From Arenibacter sp. 6A1 (GTDB lineage: Bacteria > Bacteroidota > Bacteroidia > Flavobacteriales > Flavobacteriaceae), in the NCBI RefSeq assembly GCF_012272855.1, contig NZ_JAAXCQ010000005.1, positions 214,990-278,989 on the forward strand: 64,000 nucleotides of DNA, in the 5' to 3' direction. The position numbers and the translations under genes are program-made. Positions 17,625 through 26,514 of this stretch are shown in pieces. A model generated the notes under the pieces. The model saw only the letters and a program-made list of their open reading frames with translations. It did no database searches and was not told where the DNA came from. How positions within the stretch are numbered: position 1 is the first letter of the stretch; every line of letters starts with the position of its first letter.

Positions 17625-18260
17625 CTACCCCTTTAAAGTTGCTATAAATTCTTCCCTTGAAATTTCTTTGGCACCCAGACTTGCGAGATGATCGGTATAC
17701 ACCTGACAATCTATCAATTTATAATTTTTCTGCTGTAGTTCCTGAGCTAGGTGGATAAGCGCAATTTTAGAGGCATTACTACTTTTACTAAACATACTTT
17801 CCCCGCAAAAGACCTCTCCCAAATCTATTCCATAAAGTCCGCCTACCAGCTTATTATTTTCCCAGACTTCTATAGATTTTGCAATTCCTTTCTGATGCAA
17901 TTGGCAGTAAGCGGCTTTCATGTTCTCGGTAATCCAAGTCCCTCCCTGCCCTGCTCTAGGAATGGAAGCGCACTGCTCCACCACTTCCATAAAACGGGTA
18001 TTACAAGTAATTTTAAATTTTCCGGAATTAATAACTTGTTTCATACTTTTAGAGATCTTAATCTCGTGAGGAAACAAGACCATTCTGGGGTCGGGACTCC
18101 ACCACAATATCACCTCATCTTCATTAAACCACGGGAAAATTCCATTTTGATAGGCCAGTAATAACCGCTCTGGCGACAAATCGCCTCCTACTGCCAATAA
18201 GCCATCTTCATCGGCATTTTCAACAGGCGGAAACTGTAGACGGTCTGTAAGCAAGTACAT
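17625..18260 (-). CDS. aat: leucyl/phenylalanyl-tRNA-protein transferase
   Basis: It adds Leu or Phe from aminoacyl-tRNA to proteins with N-terminal Arg or Lys, feeding the N-end rule route to ClpAP/ClpS. The 211-residue protein has the family signatures FPPVENADEDGLLAVGGDLSPERLL, GIFPWFNEDEVILWWSPDPRMVL (residues 40-62), and VEVW...LVGGLYGIDLGEVFCGESMFS. Length is normal. The start at 18260 gives the expected short N-terminus. Confidence 0.95.
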   Translation of the reverse strand: MYLLTDRLQFPPVENADEDGLLAVGGDLSPERLLLAYQNGIFPWFNEDEVILWWSPDPRMVLFPHEIKISKSMKQVINSGKFKITCNTRFMEVVEQCASIPRAGQGGTWITENMKAAYCQLHQKGIAKSIEVWENNKLVGGLYGIDLGEVFCGESMFSKSSNASKIALIHLAQELQQKNYKLIDCQVYTDHLASLGAKEISREEFIATLKG

Positions 18261-18351
18261 TTGTTCAGGTATTTTTTAAGTTTTGATGGAATACTATCAA
18301 ATCAATTAGCCCTACGCTAATATCAAGAAGGGAAAAAAGGTAAATTTAAGC

Positions 18352-18390
18352 AAAAAGACCTATCCAGTTAGCCACTGAATAGGTCTTTTT
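18352..18390. terminator. terminator downstream of the DUF3127 gene
   Basis: AAAAAGACCTAT with ATAGGTCTTTTT form a long stem with a GTTAGCC-type loop. It is 79 bases past the minus-strand stop at 18469 and has a U-run in either direction. Confidence 0.85.
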
Positions 18391-18468
18391 AATCTTTGTT
18401 TGATCATAGAAGTTGCACAAAGCGAATTCCTATTTCCTTTTTTTTAAGGTATCTAAACAAGGTTTTAT

Positions 18469-18837
18469 TTAGAAAGGCAAGTCGTCGTGATCTTCCTCTC
18501 TTAAGTTGTTCGCTGGCTCAAAAGTATCCATTGGAGGAATATTTCCAGCATCGGCACTTGCCTGAACCGCCTCAATTCTCCATCCTTGAATAGAGTTGAA
18601 ATATTTTGTTTCTCCCTGTGGGTTCACCCATTCTCTTCCACGTAGATTAATACTAACCTTTACTTCTTGTCCGATACCGAAATTGTTTAAAAGGTCACAT
18701 TTATCCTGTACAAATTCCACCATAATGTGTTGTGGATATTGCTCATCGGTAGTAACTACCAATTCTCTCTTTCTAAAACCATTGTTGCCAAAAGTCTTAG
18801 TTTCATCAATCATCTTAATTTTTCCCTGTAATTCCAT
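18469..18837 (-). CDS. DUF3127 protein with an SSB-like C-terminal tail
   Basis: The 122-residue protein starts at MELQGKIKMID. The frame is open 99 bases upstream, but that extension is not family-like. The core (KRELVVTTDEQYPQHIMVEFVQDKC, GQEVKVSINLRGREWVNPQGETKYFNSIQGWRIE) has an OB-fold look typical of DUF3127. The protein ends EEDHDDLPF, very close to the EEDDLPF tail of the SSB encoded at 36366. In SSB that tip recruits repair enzymes, so this is probably a nucleic-acid-binding protein. That role is inferred. Confidence 0.75.
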   Translation of the reverse strand: MELQGKIKMIDETKTFGNNGFRKRELVVTTDEQYPQHIMVEFVQDKCDLLNNFGIGQEVKVSINLRGREWVNPQGETKYFNSIQGWRIEAVQASADAGNIPPMDTFEPANNLREEDHDDLPF

Positions 18838-19006
18838 TTCGCTATTTATCTGTATGATTTTATAATATATCCTTTTGTCAATATTAAGCAATTTGTATTG
18901 GAATCTCCAAAATAAAATTCCTCTACTTCTTAACATCTACTTTGAAACGCCCTTTAAAAACTTCTTTACCTTCTCTCTTTGGGCAAGAAGAATCCTTAGT
19001 GCATCC

Positions 19007-19897
19007 CTATTTTAGTGTGTTCGCCAACAACACTTTCCATGCCGAAAAAACTTCTTTCTTTTTTAACAAGGCCTGTGCTTTTTGCTCTATTTTTTCCTGA
19101 TTTCCTGAACTCAGTATGGTTTTTACTTCCAAATCTTGGTTTACGAACGCATGTATCTCCTCTGGGGTAGGTAATTTTTCTATATTCCCCAACATTCCTA
19201 AATCGTTTCCTGTCAGAATACTGCTCAGGCGTATTTTTTCGGGTATCTGATCTACGCCTATCCCCAAACTACTGATTGGTTTTGGCACTTCGAACATCCC
19301 TGTATTGGCCCTCGTATACCAATTCCCTCCCATACGGGCTACTTGGTCTATCTTATATTGGTCTATCCCTCCATTATCATCCAACACCTCCTGATCGACA
19401 TGTATTTTAACGACTTCTGAAAAGATAAGATTCCCTGCGCCGCCATCTTTCCCCAAGGCCTCTACCTTAGTAACCTTACACTCAAACTGCACCGGGGCTT
19501 CTGCCACCCTAAAAGGCTTTACGATATCTGACTTTAGCATCGTCAGTCCGGCTTTTACAAATTCGTTTTCCCCTTGCTCATACTCTGTACTGCTCAATGA
19601 CATTTGCTGAACCATTTTATAGTTCACCACATTGATCACTACCTCCTTTGTCGCCAACACATTTTCCAAGGTATGCTTGGTAGTATTGTCGCGCACCCTA
19701 CGAGCAGGAGAAAATATTAATACCGGGGGATTGGCACTAAACACGTTAAAGAAGCTAAAAGGCGACAAATTTGGTCTCCCTTTGGCATCCATGGTACTGG
19801 CAAAAGCAATTGGCCTAGGCCCAATAGCTCCTAAAAGACAACTATGAAGCTTGGCTGTTGACAGCTCTGAAACTAGCATGGAAACCATTTTCTTCAT
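19007..19897 (-). CDS. flavin reductase-like FMN-binding protein
   Basis: The protein has an FMN-binding split barrel: LLGAIGPRPIAFASTMDAKGRPNLSPFSFFNVFSANPPVLIF at about residues 18-60, then NVVNYKMVQQMSLSS. The C-terminal extension (about residues 230-296) is specific to a Bacteroidota subgroup. It probably binds FMN and reduces flavin or another acceptor. I chose the ATG at 19897. The frame is open further up, but that would overlap the divergent kinase. A -7 box TACCTTTG ends only five bases before this ATG, so the transcript is nearly leaderless, or the next methionine (19888) is used. Confidence 0.8.
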   Translation of the reverse strand: MKKMVSMLVSELSTAKLHSCLLGAIGPRPIAFASTMDAKGRPNLSPFSFFNVFSANPPVLIFSPARRVRDNTTKHTLENVLATKEVVINVVNYKMVQQMSLSSTEYEQGENEFVKAGLTMLKSDIVKPFRVAEAPVQFECKVTKVEALGKDGGAGNLIFSEVVKIHVDQEVLDDNGGIDQYKIDQVARMGGNWYTRANTGMFEVPKPISSLGIGVDQIPEKIRLSSILTGNDLGMLGNIEKLPTPEEIHAFVNQDLEVKTILSSGNQEKIEQKAQALLKKKEVFSAWKVLLANTLK

Positions 19898-20005
19898 GGC
19901 TACAAAGGTACATAAATTGTTAGCGAAATGAAATAAAAGCATGAAGATGAAAATAGAATAAGTTTCTACTAATTGCGTTATCTTTAAAATTAAATTAGAC
20001 AATGG

Positions 20006-21154
20006 ATGAATTTTAATCCTAAACATAAAGCCACGAACCTATTATTACTAATCGCATCCTTTGCCATAGTTAGTTTGATTTTATGGAATACGAATAGCTT
20101 TTTTAAGAAGTTCAAGGAAGAAGAGCGCAATAAAATGGAAATATGGGCCATGGCCCAATCGGAATTTTTGTCCTTGGCCGTGGATGCTGATCCTGGGAAC
20201 CTACATATAAAAATATTCCAGAACAACACCTCTACCCCCATGATATTGGTAAACAAGGACAACTCTATAAAAGTAAACAATATGCCGTTGGCCTTTTTAA
20301 AGGACACTAGCCTTATTCGCAAAAAGATAGCCACCTTTAGCAATGAGAACCGCCCCATATCTATAGATTACAAGGGAGAAACCCTAGCTACCCTCTATTA
20401 CGGCAACTCGGAAGTGCTCAATAAGTTAAAATACTATCCCATTGCCCTATTGCTTATCATTTGCTTGTTCGGCACGGTTATCTATTTTCTTTTTAAGACC
20501 AATAAAACATCTGAGCAAAACAAATTATGGGCCGGAATGGCCAAGGAGACCGCCCATCAAATTGGGACCCCCCTTTCTTCTCTTTTAGGATGGAACGAAC
20601 TGTTAAAAACGGAAAACATAAATCCGGAAATCGCCAAAGAAATAGAAAAAGATATTTATAGGTTGGAAACCATCACAGAGCGTTTTTCGAAAATAGGATC
20701 CCTACCTATTTTAAAGGAATGCGATATCGTAGAGGAAACCAAAAACGCCTTTGAATACCTAAGGCTACGAAGTTCTAAATTCATACAGTTTTCCTTTCAC
20801 TCTCAAGTAGAGCATATGCCGGTATTGTTAAATAGTGCCTTATACAACTGGACCATCGAAAATTTGGTAAAAAACGGCATAGATGCGATGAAAGGGAAGG
20901 GTAGTATTGCCATCGAAATTATTCCCCACGGGCAAATGGTCCGGATTTTAATTAGTGATACCGGAAGCGGTATTCCCAAGAAAAATTTTTCCACTATTTT
21001 TACCCCCGGAGTAACTTCCAAGAAAAGAGGATGGGGTTTAGGGCTTTCTTTGGCAAAAAGAATCGTCGAAGAATATCATAAAGGAAAAATTAAAGTACTT
21101 TCGTCCTCCAAAGAAGGAACCATAATGCAGATAGCATTGAAAATTAACAGGTAA
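20006..21154 (+). CDS. membrane sensor histidine kinase, orphan
   Basis: The 382-residue protein has a first membrane helix (residues 11-29), a sensor domain of about 105 residues outside the membrane, a second helix (about 140-160), the phospho-acceptor box in KETAHQIGTPLSSLLGW (His near 184), and an HATPase domain with NLVKNGIDAMKGKG, DTGSGIP and WGLGLSLAKRIV. No response regulator is adjacent, so the partner is unknown. A small zinc-ribbon protein follows after four bases and is probably co-expressed. Confidence 0.9.
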   Translation: MNFNPKHKATNLLLLIASFAIVSLILWNTNSFFKKFKEEERNKMEIWAMAQSEFLSLAVDADPGNLHIKIFQNNTSTPMILVNKDNSIKVNNMPLAFLKDTSLIRKKIATFSNENRPISIDYKGETLATLYYGNSEVLNKLKYYPIALLLIICLFGTVIYFLFKTNKTSEQNKLWAGMAKETAHQIGTPLSSLLGWNELLKTENINPEIAKEIEKDIYRLETITERFSKIGSLPILKECDIVEETKNAFEYLRLRSSKFIQFSFHSQVEHMPVLLNSALYNWTIENLVKNGIDAMKGKGSIAIEIIPHGQMVRILISDTGSGIPKKNFSTIFTPGVTSKKRGWGLGLSLAKRIVEEYHKGKIKVLSSSKEGTIMQIALKINR

Positions 21155-21158
21155 GAAA

Positions 21159-21500
21159 ATGGTAAAGGAGAAATTAGTGGTTGTTAAAGAGGCCAATTTA
21201 ACTAATAATTGCCCAGAATGTTTTAATCAAGAATTAAAACTTACTTTTTTTCAAAAACATACTTATGGAAGCTTTTACGACAAAAGCACCAAAGAGATTA
21301 CGCATGAGATAAAATGCAACACTTGTAGTTCCGACATTTACCCTATTGCTTGGACCCAGGACATAGAAAGGGTATATGATTACTATAGAAAAATGGTGAC
21401 TCCGAAAAAAGCCACCATTAAATTCACCAAACTTTTTTATTCCCTAGTCCTTTTCTTAATAGTTAGTATGTCTATTGGGGTCTATTTTTATATCAGATAA
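21159..21500 (+). CDS. small zinc-ribbon membrane protein of unknown function
   Basis: The 113-residue protein has two CxxC pairs (CPEC at 18-21 and CNTC at 53-56), a zinc-ribbon arrangement, and a C-terminal membrane helix (about residues 90-111). I do not recognise the family. The four-base spacing after the histidine kinase implies translation from the same message and a possible accessory role in that signalling system. Confidence 0.7.
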   Translation: MVKEKLVVVKEANLTNNCPECFNQELKLTFFQKHTYGSFYDKSTKEITHEIKCNTCSSDIYPIAWTQDIERVYDYYRKMVTPKKATIKFTKLFYSLVLFLIVSMSIGVYFYIR

Positions 21501-21504
21501 AAGG

Positions 21505-21894
21505 CTACAGTTTTGCCTTTATTTTTTCTGCTATTGCCAAAAAGTCGTCTTTAGAAAGGGAAGTTTTGTGCTGAAAAGTGGCGTCTTTCATGCTGTGTAA
21601 TGGAATTAGATGTACATGAACGTGTGGGACTTCCAAACCTATTACGGTAATCCCTACCCTATTGCACGGTATTGCCGCTTCTATAGCCATTCCTATTTTT
21701 CGGGAAAAAGCCATAAGCCCCATATAGGTTTCCTCATCGAGATCTAGAATTTTATCGACCTCTATTTTGGGAATACATAAGGTATGTCCGGCAGAATTGG
21801 GATTGATATCGAGAAAGGCATAGAAATTATCGTCTTCAGCTATTTTATAGGAAGGGATTTCGCCCTTGATAATTTTTGTGAATATACTGGCCAT
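21505..21894 (-). CDS. HIT family nucleotide hydrolase
   Basis: The 129-residue protein has the histidine triad in HVHVHLIPL (about residues 94-102) plus FTKIIKGEIPSYKIAEDDNFYAFLDINPNSAGHTLCIPK at the start. HIT proteins of the HinT branch hydrolyse nucleoside phosphoramidates and adenylated adducts. It is downstream of greA and convergent with the zinc-ribbon gene, only a few bases apart and with no terminator between. Confidence 0.93.
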   Translation of the reverse strand: MASIFTKIIKGEIPSYKIAEDDNFYAFLDINPNSAGHTLCIPKIEVDKILDLDEETYMGLMAFSRKIGMAIEAAIPCNRVGITVIGLEVPHVHVHLIPLHSMKDATFQHKTSLSKDDFLAIAEKIKAKL

Positions 21895-22001
21895 GTTTTT
21901 TTATTTAAATTCATTGAATAAGGTACTACAAATATAAAAGCAATCGATAGTTACCCTAAATGTAGGGCAACAATTTATCCCTACAAAAAGAATACAAAGA
22001 C

Positions 22002-22036
22002 AAAAGCCTTAATTGTTGAAACAATTAAGGCTTTTT
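22002..22036. terminator. terminator downstream of greA
   Basis: AAAAGCCTTAATTGT and ACAATTAAGGCTTTT form a 15-bp stem with a short loop, 23 bases past the greA stop on the minus strand. Confidence 0.9.
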
Positions 22037-22058
22037 AAAACACTTCTAAGAATATAAT

Positions 22059-22532
22059 TTATCTGGAAATCTCCAAAACTTCAAATTTTAGGGCGCCGTT
22101 AGGCACGGTGATTTCGGCTGTTTCACCTACCTTTTTCCCTAATAGGCCTTTGCCGATAGGGGAACTTACAGAAATTTTTGCATTTTTCAAATCTGCCTCA
22201 CTTTCTGCCACCAAGGTGTACTTCATCTCCATACCGTTATTCAAGTTTTTCAACTTTACGGTCGATAGCACCAATACTTTAGAGGTATCCAATTGCGACT
22301 CATCGATCAATCTGGCATTGGACAAGGTTTCCTCCATTTTTGAAATTTTCATCTCCAATAGCCCTTGGGCCTCTTTGGCAGCATCGTATTCCGCGTTCTC
22401 TGACAAATCTCCTTTGTCTCTTGCTTCAGCTATCGCCTGAGAAGCTTTTGGCCTCTCCACATCTTTAAGGTAGTTTAGTTCCTCCCTTAATTTTTTTAGC
22501 CCTTCTGGCGTATAATAAGATACCTTGCTCAT
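22059..22532 (-). CDS. greA: transcription elongation factor GreA
   Basis: It rescues backtracked RNA polymerase by stimulating transcript cleavage. The 157-residue protein starts at MSKVSYYTPEGLKKLREEL. An in-frame extension to 22598 is not part of the family. The N-terminal coiled coil carries the catalytic acidic tip in RDKGDLSENAEYDAAKE (about residues 38-54), and the C-terminal domain ends with SPIGKGLLGKKVGETAEITVP. It is monocistronic with its own terminator. Confidence 0.95.
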   Translation of the reverse strand: MSKVSYYTPEGLKKLREELNYLKDVERPKASQAIAEARDKGDLSENAEYDAAKEAQGLLEMKISKMEETLSNARLIDESQLDTSKVLVLSTVKLKNLNNGMEMKYTLVAESEADLKNAKISVSSPIGKGLLGKKVGETAEITVPNGALKFEVLEISR

Positions 22533-22645
22533 AAGTTCTATATTTAATAAATAGGAAAATCCTCTTTTTTTTAAAGAGGATTTAAAACAAATATACACAA
22601 ATTTTGTTCAACTTTGCCTAAGTTTCCTCAAAACGACTATGCCTT

Positions 22646-23092
22646 ATGAAACGTATTTTCAGCCTTATTCTTTTTATATTGATATTGGCCTGCTCCAATA
22701 ACACTACCAACAGAAATCCGTATCTCCAAGAAGTTTCTTTTCGGTTCGACCTAAATTTGAATCTGCCCCAATACAACCCCTTGACCACGACCGGCAATTC
22801 GGTTTTTATCAGCAATTCGGCGGTAGGTACCCGTGGTGTTTTTGTCACCAATGTCGGGTTCAACACTTTTAGGGCCTTTGAAGCCAGCTGTCCAAACCAC
22901 GCCCCTAACCAATGCAGTACCTTAGCCCAAAAAAGCACCTATGCCACCAATGCCAATTGCCCTTGTGAGGCGTATGCCTACAGTTTGTTTACGGGCCAGA
23001 TGACCAATAGGCCACAGGACGGCAACCGCTATTACGATTTATTGGAATACAGGACCCAATACAGTGGCAATACGGTTATCATTTCTAATTAG
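22646..23092 (+). CDS. lipoprotein with a degenerate Rieske-like cluster motif
   Basis: The 148-residue protein has a lipoprotein signal peptide with a lipobox cysteine at residue 16 (LILAC). The second half contains SCPNHAPNQCSTL (Cys82, His85, Cys90) and NCPCEAYAYSLFTGQ (Cys105, Cys107). The spacing recalls a Rieske [2Fe-2S] domain, but the second histidine is replaced. It may bind a metal differently or be structural. It is conserved near greA in flavobacteria as far as I recall. It stops one base before the convergent oxidoreductase gene. Confidence 0.6.
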   Translation: MKRIFSLILFILILACSNNTTNRNPYLQEVSFRFDLNLNLPQYNPLTTTGNSVFISNSAVGTRGVFVTNVGFNTFRAFEASCPNHAPNQCSTLAQKSTYATNANCPCEAYAYSLFTGQMTNRPQDGNRYYDLLEYRTQYSGNTVIISN

Positions 23093-23093
23093 G

Positions 23094-24080
23094 CTAAAGC
23101 CCTAGAATTTGATCCATTACCCAACTGCTGTGTAGTGCAGAGCTTCCATGGGAGGGGTGCGCCTTCCCTTCCACTAAATGGTCTCTAATATTTTTGGCGT
23201 GATATTTTTGAATGTGCTTCGGATTTTCGACAAACACCCTGGTAGTGCCTTGGGCGTTTTGCATCTCTTGGGCGTCTTCCTGAAACACCGAGAACAATAT
23301 TTTTCCCTTGCTCCCAATAATCTCTACTTTATCTTGGCGTTCTGCTGCTCCGAAATTCCAGCTACCTTCGCCCGTAACTCCATTTTTATGCAGCCAACAA
23401 GCCGAAACGGCGTCTTTTGCCGAATATAGCCCTTGTTGATTGACACTTATCCCAGAGGCCTTTTCTATATCGCCCAACAACCACGTAAACAGGTCTAGCC
23501 CATGACTGGCCAAATCGTCGAAATAGCCGCCGGGAGCTATTTTACTATCGGTACGCCAATTATATTTTTTACTTAGGTCGAGCTGGTTTGCCGGCTTGCT
23601 TAAATGCCACCGGACATGTCTAGGTTCGCCGATTCCCCCCTGGCTTATCCATTCCTTTATTTTTACAAAACGAGGCAGGGACCTTCTGTAATAAGCTACA
23701 AACAGGGGCAATGACTTTTCTTCAAAGGCATTGTATATGGCTAGGCTATCGGCATAGGATGGTGCCATGGGTTTTTCTACACAACAAGGCTTACCGGCTT
23801 GGGCAACCTTTAAGGCATAATATTTATGGGTGTCTGGGGGCGTAGCGATGTACACCGCATCTACCTCCGGATCATCTATTAAATCCTCGGCCTTGGTATA
23901 GTATTTAGGAACACCGTGCCTGTGGGCATAATCTTTTGCCTTTTCGGCATCGCGACGCATGACGGCAACGAGCTCAAAATTATCGGTTTGCTGATAGGCA
24001 GGTCCGCTTTTTATTTCGGTAACCGCACCACAGCCAATGATTCCCCAGCGGATGGTCTTTTGGTTTTTAAGCTTTTCCAT
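23094..24080 (-). CDS. Gfo/Idh/MocA family oxidoreductase
   Basis: The 328-residue protein has an N-terminal Rossmann domain (RWGIIGCGAVTEIKSGPAYQ) with the family's VEKPMAPSYADS near residue 98, and the C-terminal substrate domain with APGGYFDDLASHGLDLFTWLLGDI. It is probably an NAD(P)-dependent sugar or inositol-type dehydrogenase. There is no sugar-use operon around it, so the substrate is open. Confidence 0.88.
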   Translation of the reverse strand: MEKLKNQKTIRWGIIGCGAVTEIKSGPAYQQTDNFELVAVMRRDAEKAKDYAHRHGVPKYYTKAEDLIDDPEVDAVYIATPPDTHKYYALKVAQAGKPCCVEKPMAPSYADSLAIYNAFEEKSLPLFVAYYRRSLPRFVKIKEWISQGGIGEPRHVRWHLSKPANQLDLSKKYNWRTDSKIAPGGYFDDLASHGLDLFTWLLGDIEKASGISVNQQGLYSAKDAVSACWLHKNGVTGEGSWNFGAAERQDKVEIIGSKGKILFSVFQEDAQEMQNAQGTTRVFVENPKHIQKYHAKNIRDHLVEGKAHPSHGSSALHSSWVMDQILGL

Positions 24081-24135
24081 ATTGGTCGATTCTATGGGTT
24101 TACCAACAAAAATAACAGATTCCTAGGACCAAAAA

Positions 24136-24167
24136 AGGGACGGCACCAAAAATATGGTGCCGTCCCT
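24136..24167 (-). terminator. terminator downstream of the thiamine receptor gene
   Basis: A 13-bp perfect stem (AGGGACGGCACCA with TGGTGCCGTCCCT) is followed by a U-run on the minus strand, 65 bases after the receptor stop. Confidence 0.9.
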
Positions 24168-24231
24168 AGTTTTATATGTAGCGCTCTTGAAACTATTAAG
24201 AGCTGTTCAGGGGCTAAAACCCCGAAGTCCC

Positions 24232-26409
24232 TTAGAAGTTTATGCTTGCTCCCAATAAGAAATTAATCCCTGCTTGTGGGTAATAGCCAGCTCCTTCCAC
24301 GGTAGTAATGGTTCCTGGAACGGAGAAATCATCATCATAGGTATAGAAATAACCATTAGACTCGTACAGGCTATCAAAAATATTGTTGACCAGACCGGAA
24401 AGCACAATATTCTTGATAAAGCTATTGGTCTCAATAACATACTGCACATTAAAATCTGTTTGGGAATAGGCATCCAACATTGAGCTCTTAGCATCTATAT
24501 TCCCCATATATTGCTTCCCTACATATTTAGAAAGTAGGCTAAGCTGCAACTGGCTGGTTGGCATATAGGTCAAGATATTACCGGCTATAACACTTGGTGA
24601 AAATGAAATATGAGTATCCCCTAGGCTTTCTAGGTTTCCATCGCGTTGAAAAACAAAATTTTTGTTTCTATTATCACTCAGGGCTACATTAGGGCGAAGG
24701 ATAAATTTATCTCCCAAGGTAAGTATAGCGTCCACTTCTAACCCCAATCTATAGCTATCACCAACATTGGCTCGCAAAGGACCTCCTACATCGTTCAGCT
24801 CGCCAGTTAACACCAATTGATCCTTGTACTTCATAAAGTACACATTAGTATTCAATCGAACTCCTGGTGAAGTATGGCGCCAACCTAATTCAAAATCGTT
24901 CAGTTTTTCAGGTTTTGGACTCCCATTTTTATAATCATTTCTGTTTGGCTCCCTATTGGCCCTAGCGTAAGAAAAATACAGGTTATTGGCTAGATTCAGA
25001 TCAAAAGTAACTCCCGCCTTAGGGTTAAAGAAATTAAAGGTATCGTCTACGCTGCCAATTTCTTCACTACTGGCCGTATATCCGACGGTTCTATATTGAA
25101 GATCTCCAAAAAGGCTCCACTGATCATCTAACTTATAGTTGGCCTTTGTAAAGAAATTAAAGTCGGTTTTTATAGAGGAATTATCATAATACCTGTCTCC
25201 ATAATTACTATTTGAGGCATACTGTGCCCAAATAATTTCTCCAAAATGGTCCCCTTCGTATTTGTTATACCCACCACCAAGGATCAGATTAAGGTTTTCT
25301 GCCATATAGTTGGCCGAAAAAGTGGTTCCATAAAAGCGATTGCTCAACCAACGTCTTCTAATAAGGTCGGTTTCATCTACTTCTTCCCCATCGACGGTTA
25401 TAGGTGTTAGCCCATAAGTAGCAAAGTCATCATCTTCCTTAAATTGTTCAAAATACCCTCTTCCTCGGGTATAATGTACGGCCAAATTAGTATTCCATGC
25501 GCTGCCAATTTTCTCGTTCCAGTGTAATTGAAAATGATTTTGCTTGTAATTATCCACTTCATTTTCATAGTACTGTGTATTTCCATTCTCATCGGTATAT
25601 TCTCCGGCAGAGTTGTACGTACGATCGTTCTCCAAGGTGGCTGCATCTATACCGTTCCAGGACTGATACGTAATTTCGTGCCCACCGAACAATAGGGCCT
25701 TTATAAGGGTATTGTTATCTTGAAAGGAACCTTGAAGGAAATAAGAATTTAAGGCCGATGAAGCCCTGTCTACATAGCCATCGGATGTAATTCTTGACAG
25801 ACGCCCGGAGATTTCTACCTGATCGTTCAAGAGTCCGGTACTAAATTTCAAATTATTTTTCAGGGTATTAAAACTCCCCACCGAAGATGATATCTGGCCA
25901 TAACCTTCTTCAGCAACCGCATCGGTCAATATATTTAAACTGGCTCCAAAAGCGCCAGAACCATTGGTAGAGGTCCCTACCCCTCTTTGCAATTGCAAGC
26001 TTTCTGTAGAGGAGGCAAAATCGGGCATATTAACCCAGAAGCTACCGTGAGATTCGGAATCGTTATATGGAATACCGTTGATAGTTACGTTTACCCTTGT
26101 TGCATCGCTCCCTCGAACCCTAATTCCGGTATACCCCACTCCTGCTCCTGCATCTGTGGTAGTTACCACCGATGGCAAAAAGCTCATTAATACGGGGATG
26201 TCCTGTCCCAAGTTTCTAGGTTTGATCTGTTCTTTGCTTAAATTGGAAAAAGTAACCGGTGTTTGTTTGGTGACCCTTACGGCAGAAACCAACACCTCGT
26301 CTAGGCTGATTTTTTCTCCTTCCAAAGAATCTTTAGGTTTTTCCTGCCCTAAGGCCGACAATAGTGAGCCAAAAATGGCCATTGAAGTGAATATAGTTTT
26401 CATTCGCAA
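24232..26409 (-). CDS. TonB-dependent outer-membrane receptor, probably for thiamine
   Basis: The 725-residue protein has a signal peptide (cleavage near SALGQ), a TonB-box-like segment (EVLVSAVRVTKQTPVTFSNL), a plug domain (residues 45-160, with GAGVGYTGIRVRGSDATRVNVTINGIPYND), and a beta-barrel that ends in an aromatic residue (LLGASINF). The leader carries a TPP riboswitch, so expression should fall when thiamine pyrophosphate is abundant. In Bacteroidota such receptors (omr1 type) are predicted thiamine importers. The plug and barrel alone do not prove the ligand. It is monocistronic, with a terminator. Confidence 0.85.
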   Translation of the reverse strand: MRMKTIFTSMAIFGSLLSALGQEKPKDSLEGEKISLDEVLVSAVRVTKQTPVTFSNLSKEQIKPRNLGQDIPVLMSFLPSVVTTTDAGAGVGYTGIRVRGSDATRVNVTINGIPYNDSESHGSFWVNMPDFASSTESLQLQRGVGTSTNGSGAFGASLNILTDAVAEEGYGQISSSVGSFNTLKNNLKFSTGLLNDQVEISGRLSRITSDGYVDRASSALNSYFLQGSFQDNNTLIKALLFGGHEITYQSWNGIDAATLENDRTYNSAGEYTDENGNTQYYENEVDNYKQNHFQLHWNEKIGSAWNTNLAVHYTRGRGYFEQFKEDDDFATYGLTPITVDGEEVDETDLIRRRWLSNRFYGTTFSANYMAENLNLILGGGYNKYEGDHFGEIIWAQYASNSNYGDRYYDNSSIKTDFNFFTKANYKLDDQWSLFGDLQYRTVGYTASSEEIGSVDDTFNFFNPKAGVTFDLNLANNLYFSYARANREPNRNDYKNGSPKPEKLNDFELGWRHTSPGVRLNTNVYFMKYKDQLVLTGELNDVGGPLRANVGDSYRLGLEVDAILTLGDKFILRPNVALSDNRNKNFVFQRDGNLESLGDTHISFSPSVIAGNILTYMPTSQLQLSLLSKYVGKQYMGNIDAKSSMLDAYSQTDFNVQYVIETNSFIKNIVLSGLVNNIFDSLYESNGYFYTYDDDFSVPGTITTVEGAGYYPQAGINFLLGASINF

Positions 26410-26465
26410 AAATTTTACGAATAAAAGGGGCTATTATTCCTGTTTTAATGTTGAGTTTGTCATTC

Positions 26466-26487
26466 CCGATAGGCTCGTCCTATCGAA
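26466..26487 (-). promoter_or_regulatory. hairpin between the TPP riboswitch and the receptor start
   Basis: On the minus strand CGATAGG and CCTATCG form a seven-base-pair stem with a five-base loop. There is no U-run after it, so it is not an ordinary terminator. It may be part of the expression platform or a 5' stabiliser of the processed message. Confidence 0.4.
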
Positions 26488-26514
26488 AATATAGTGTTAG
26501 AATTCCAATACGCG

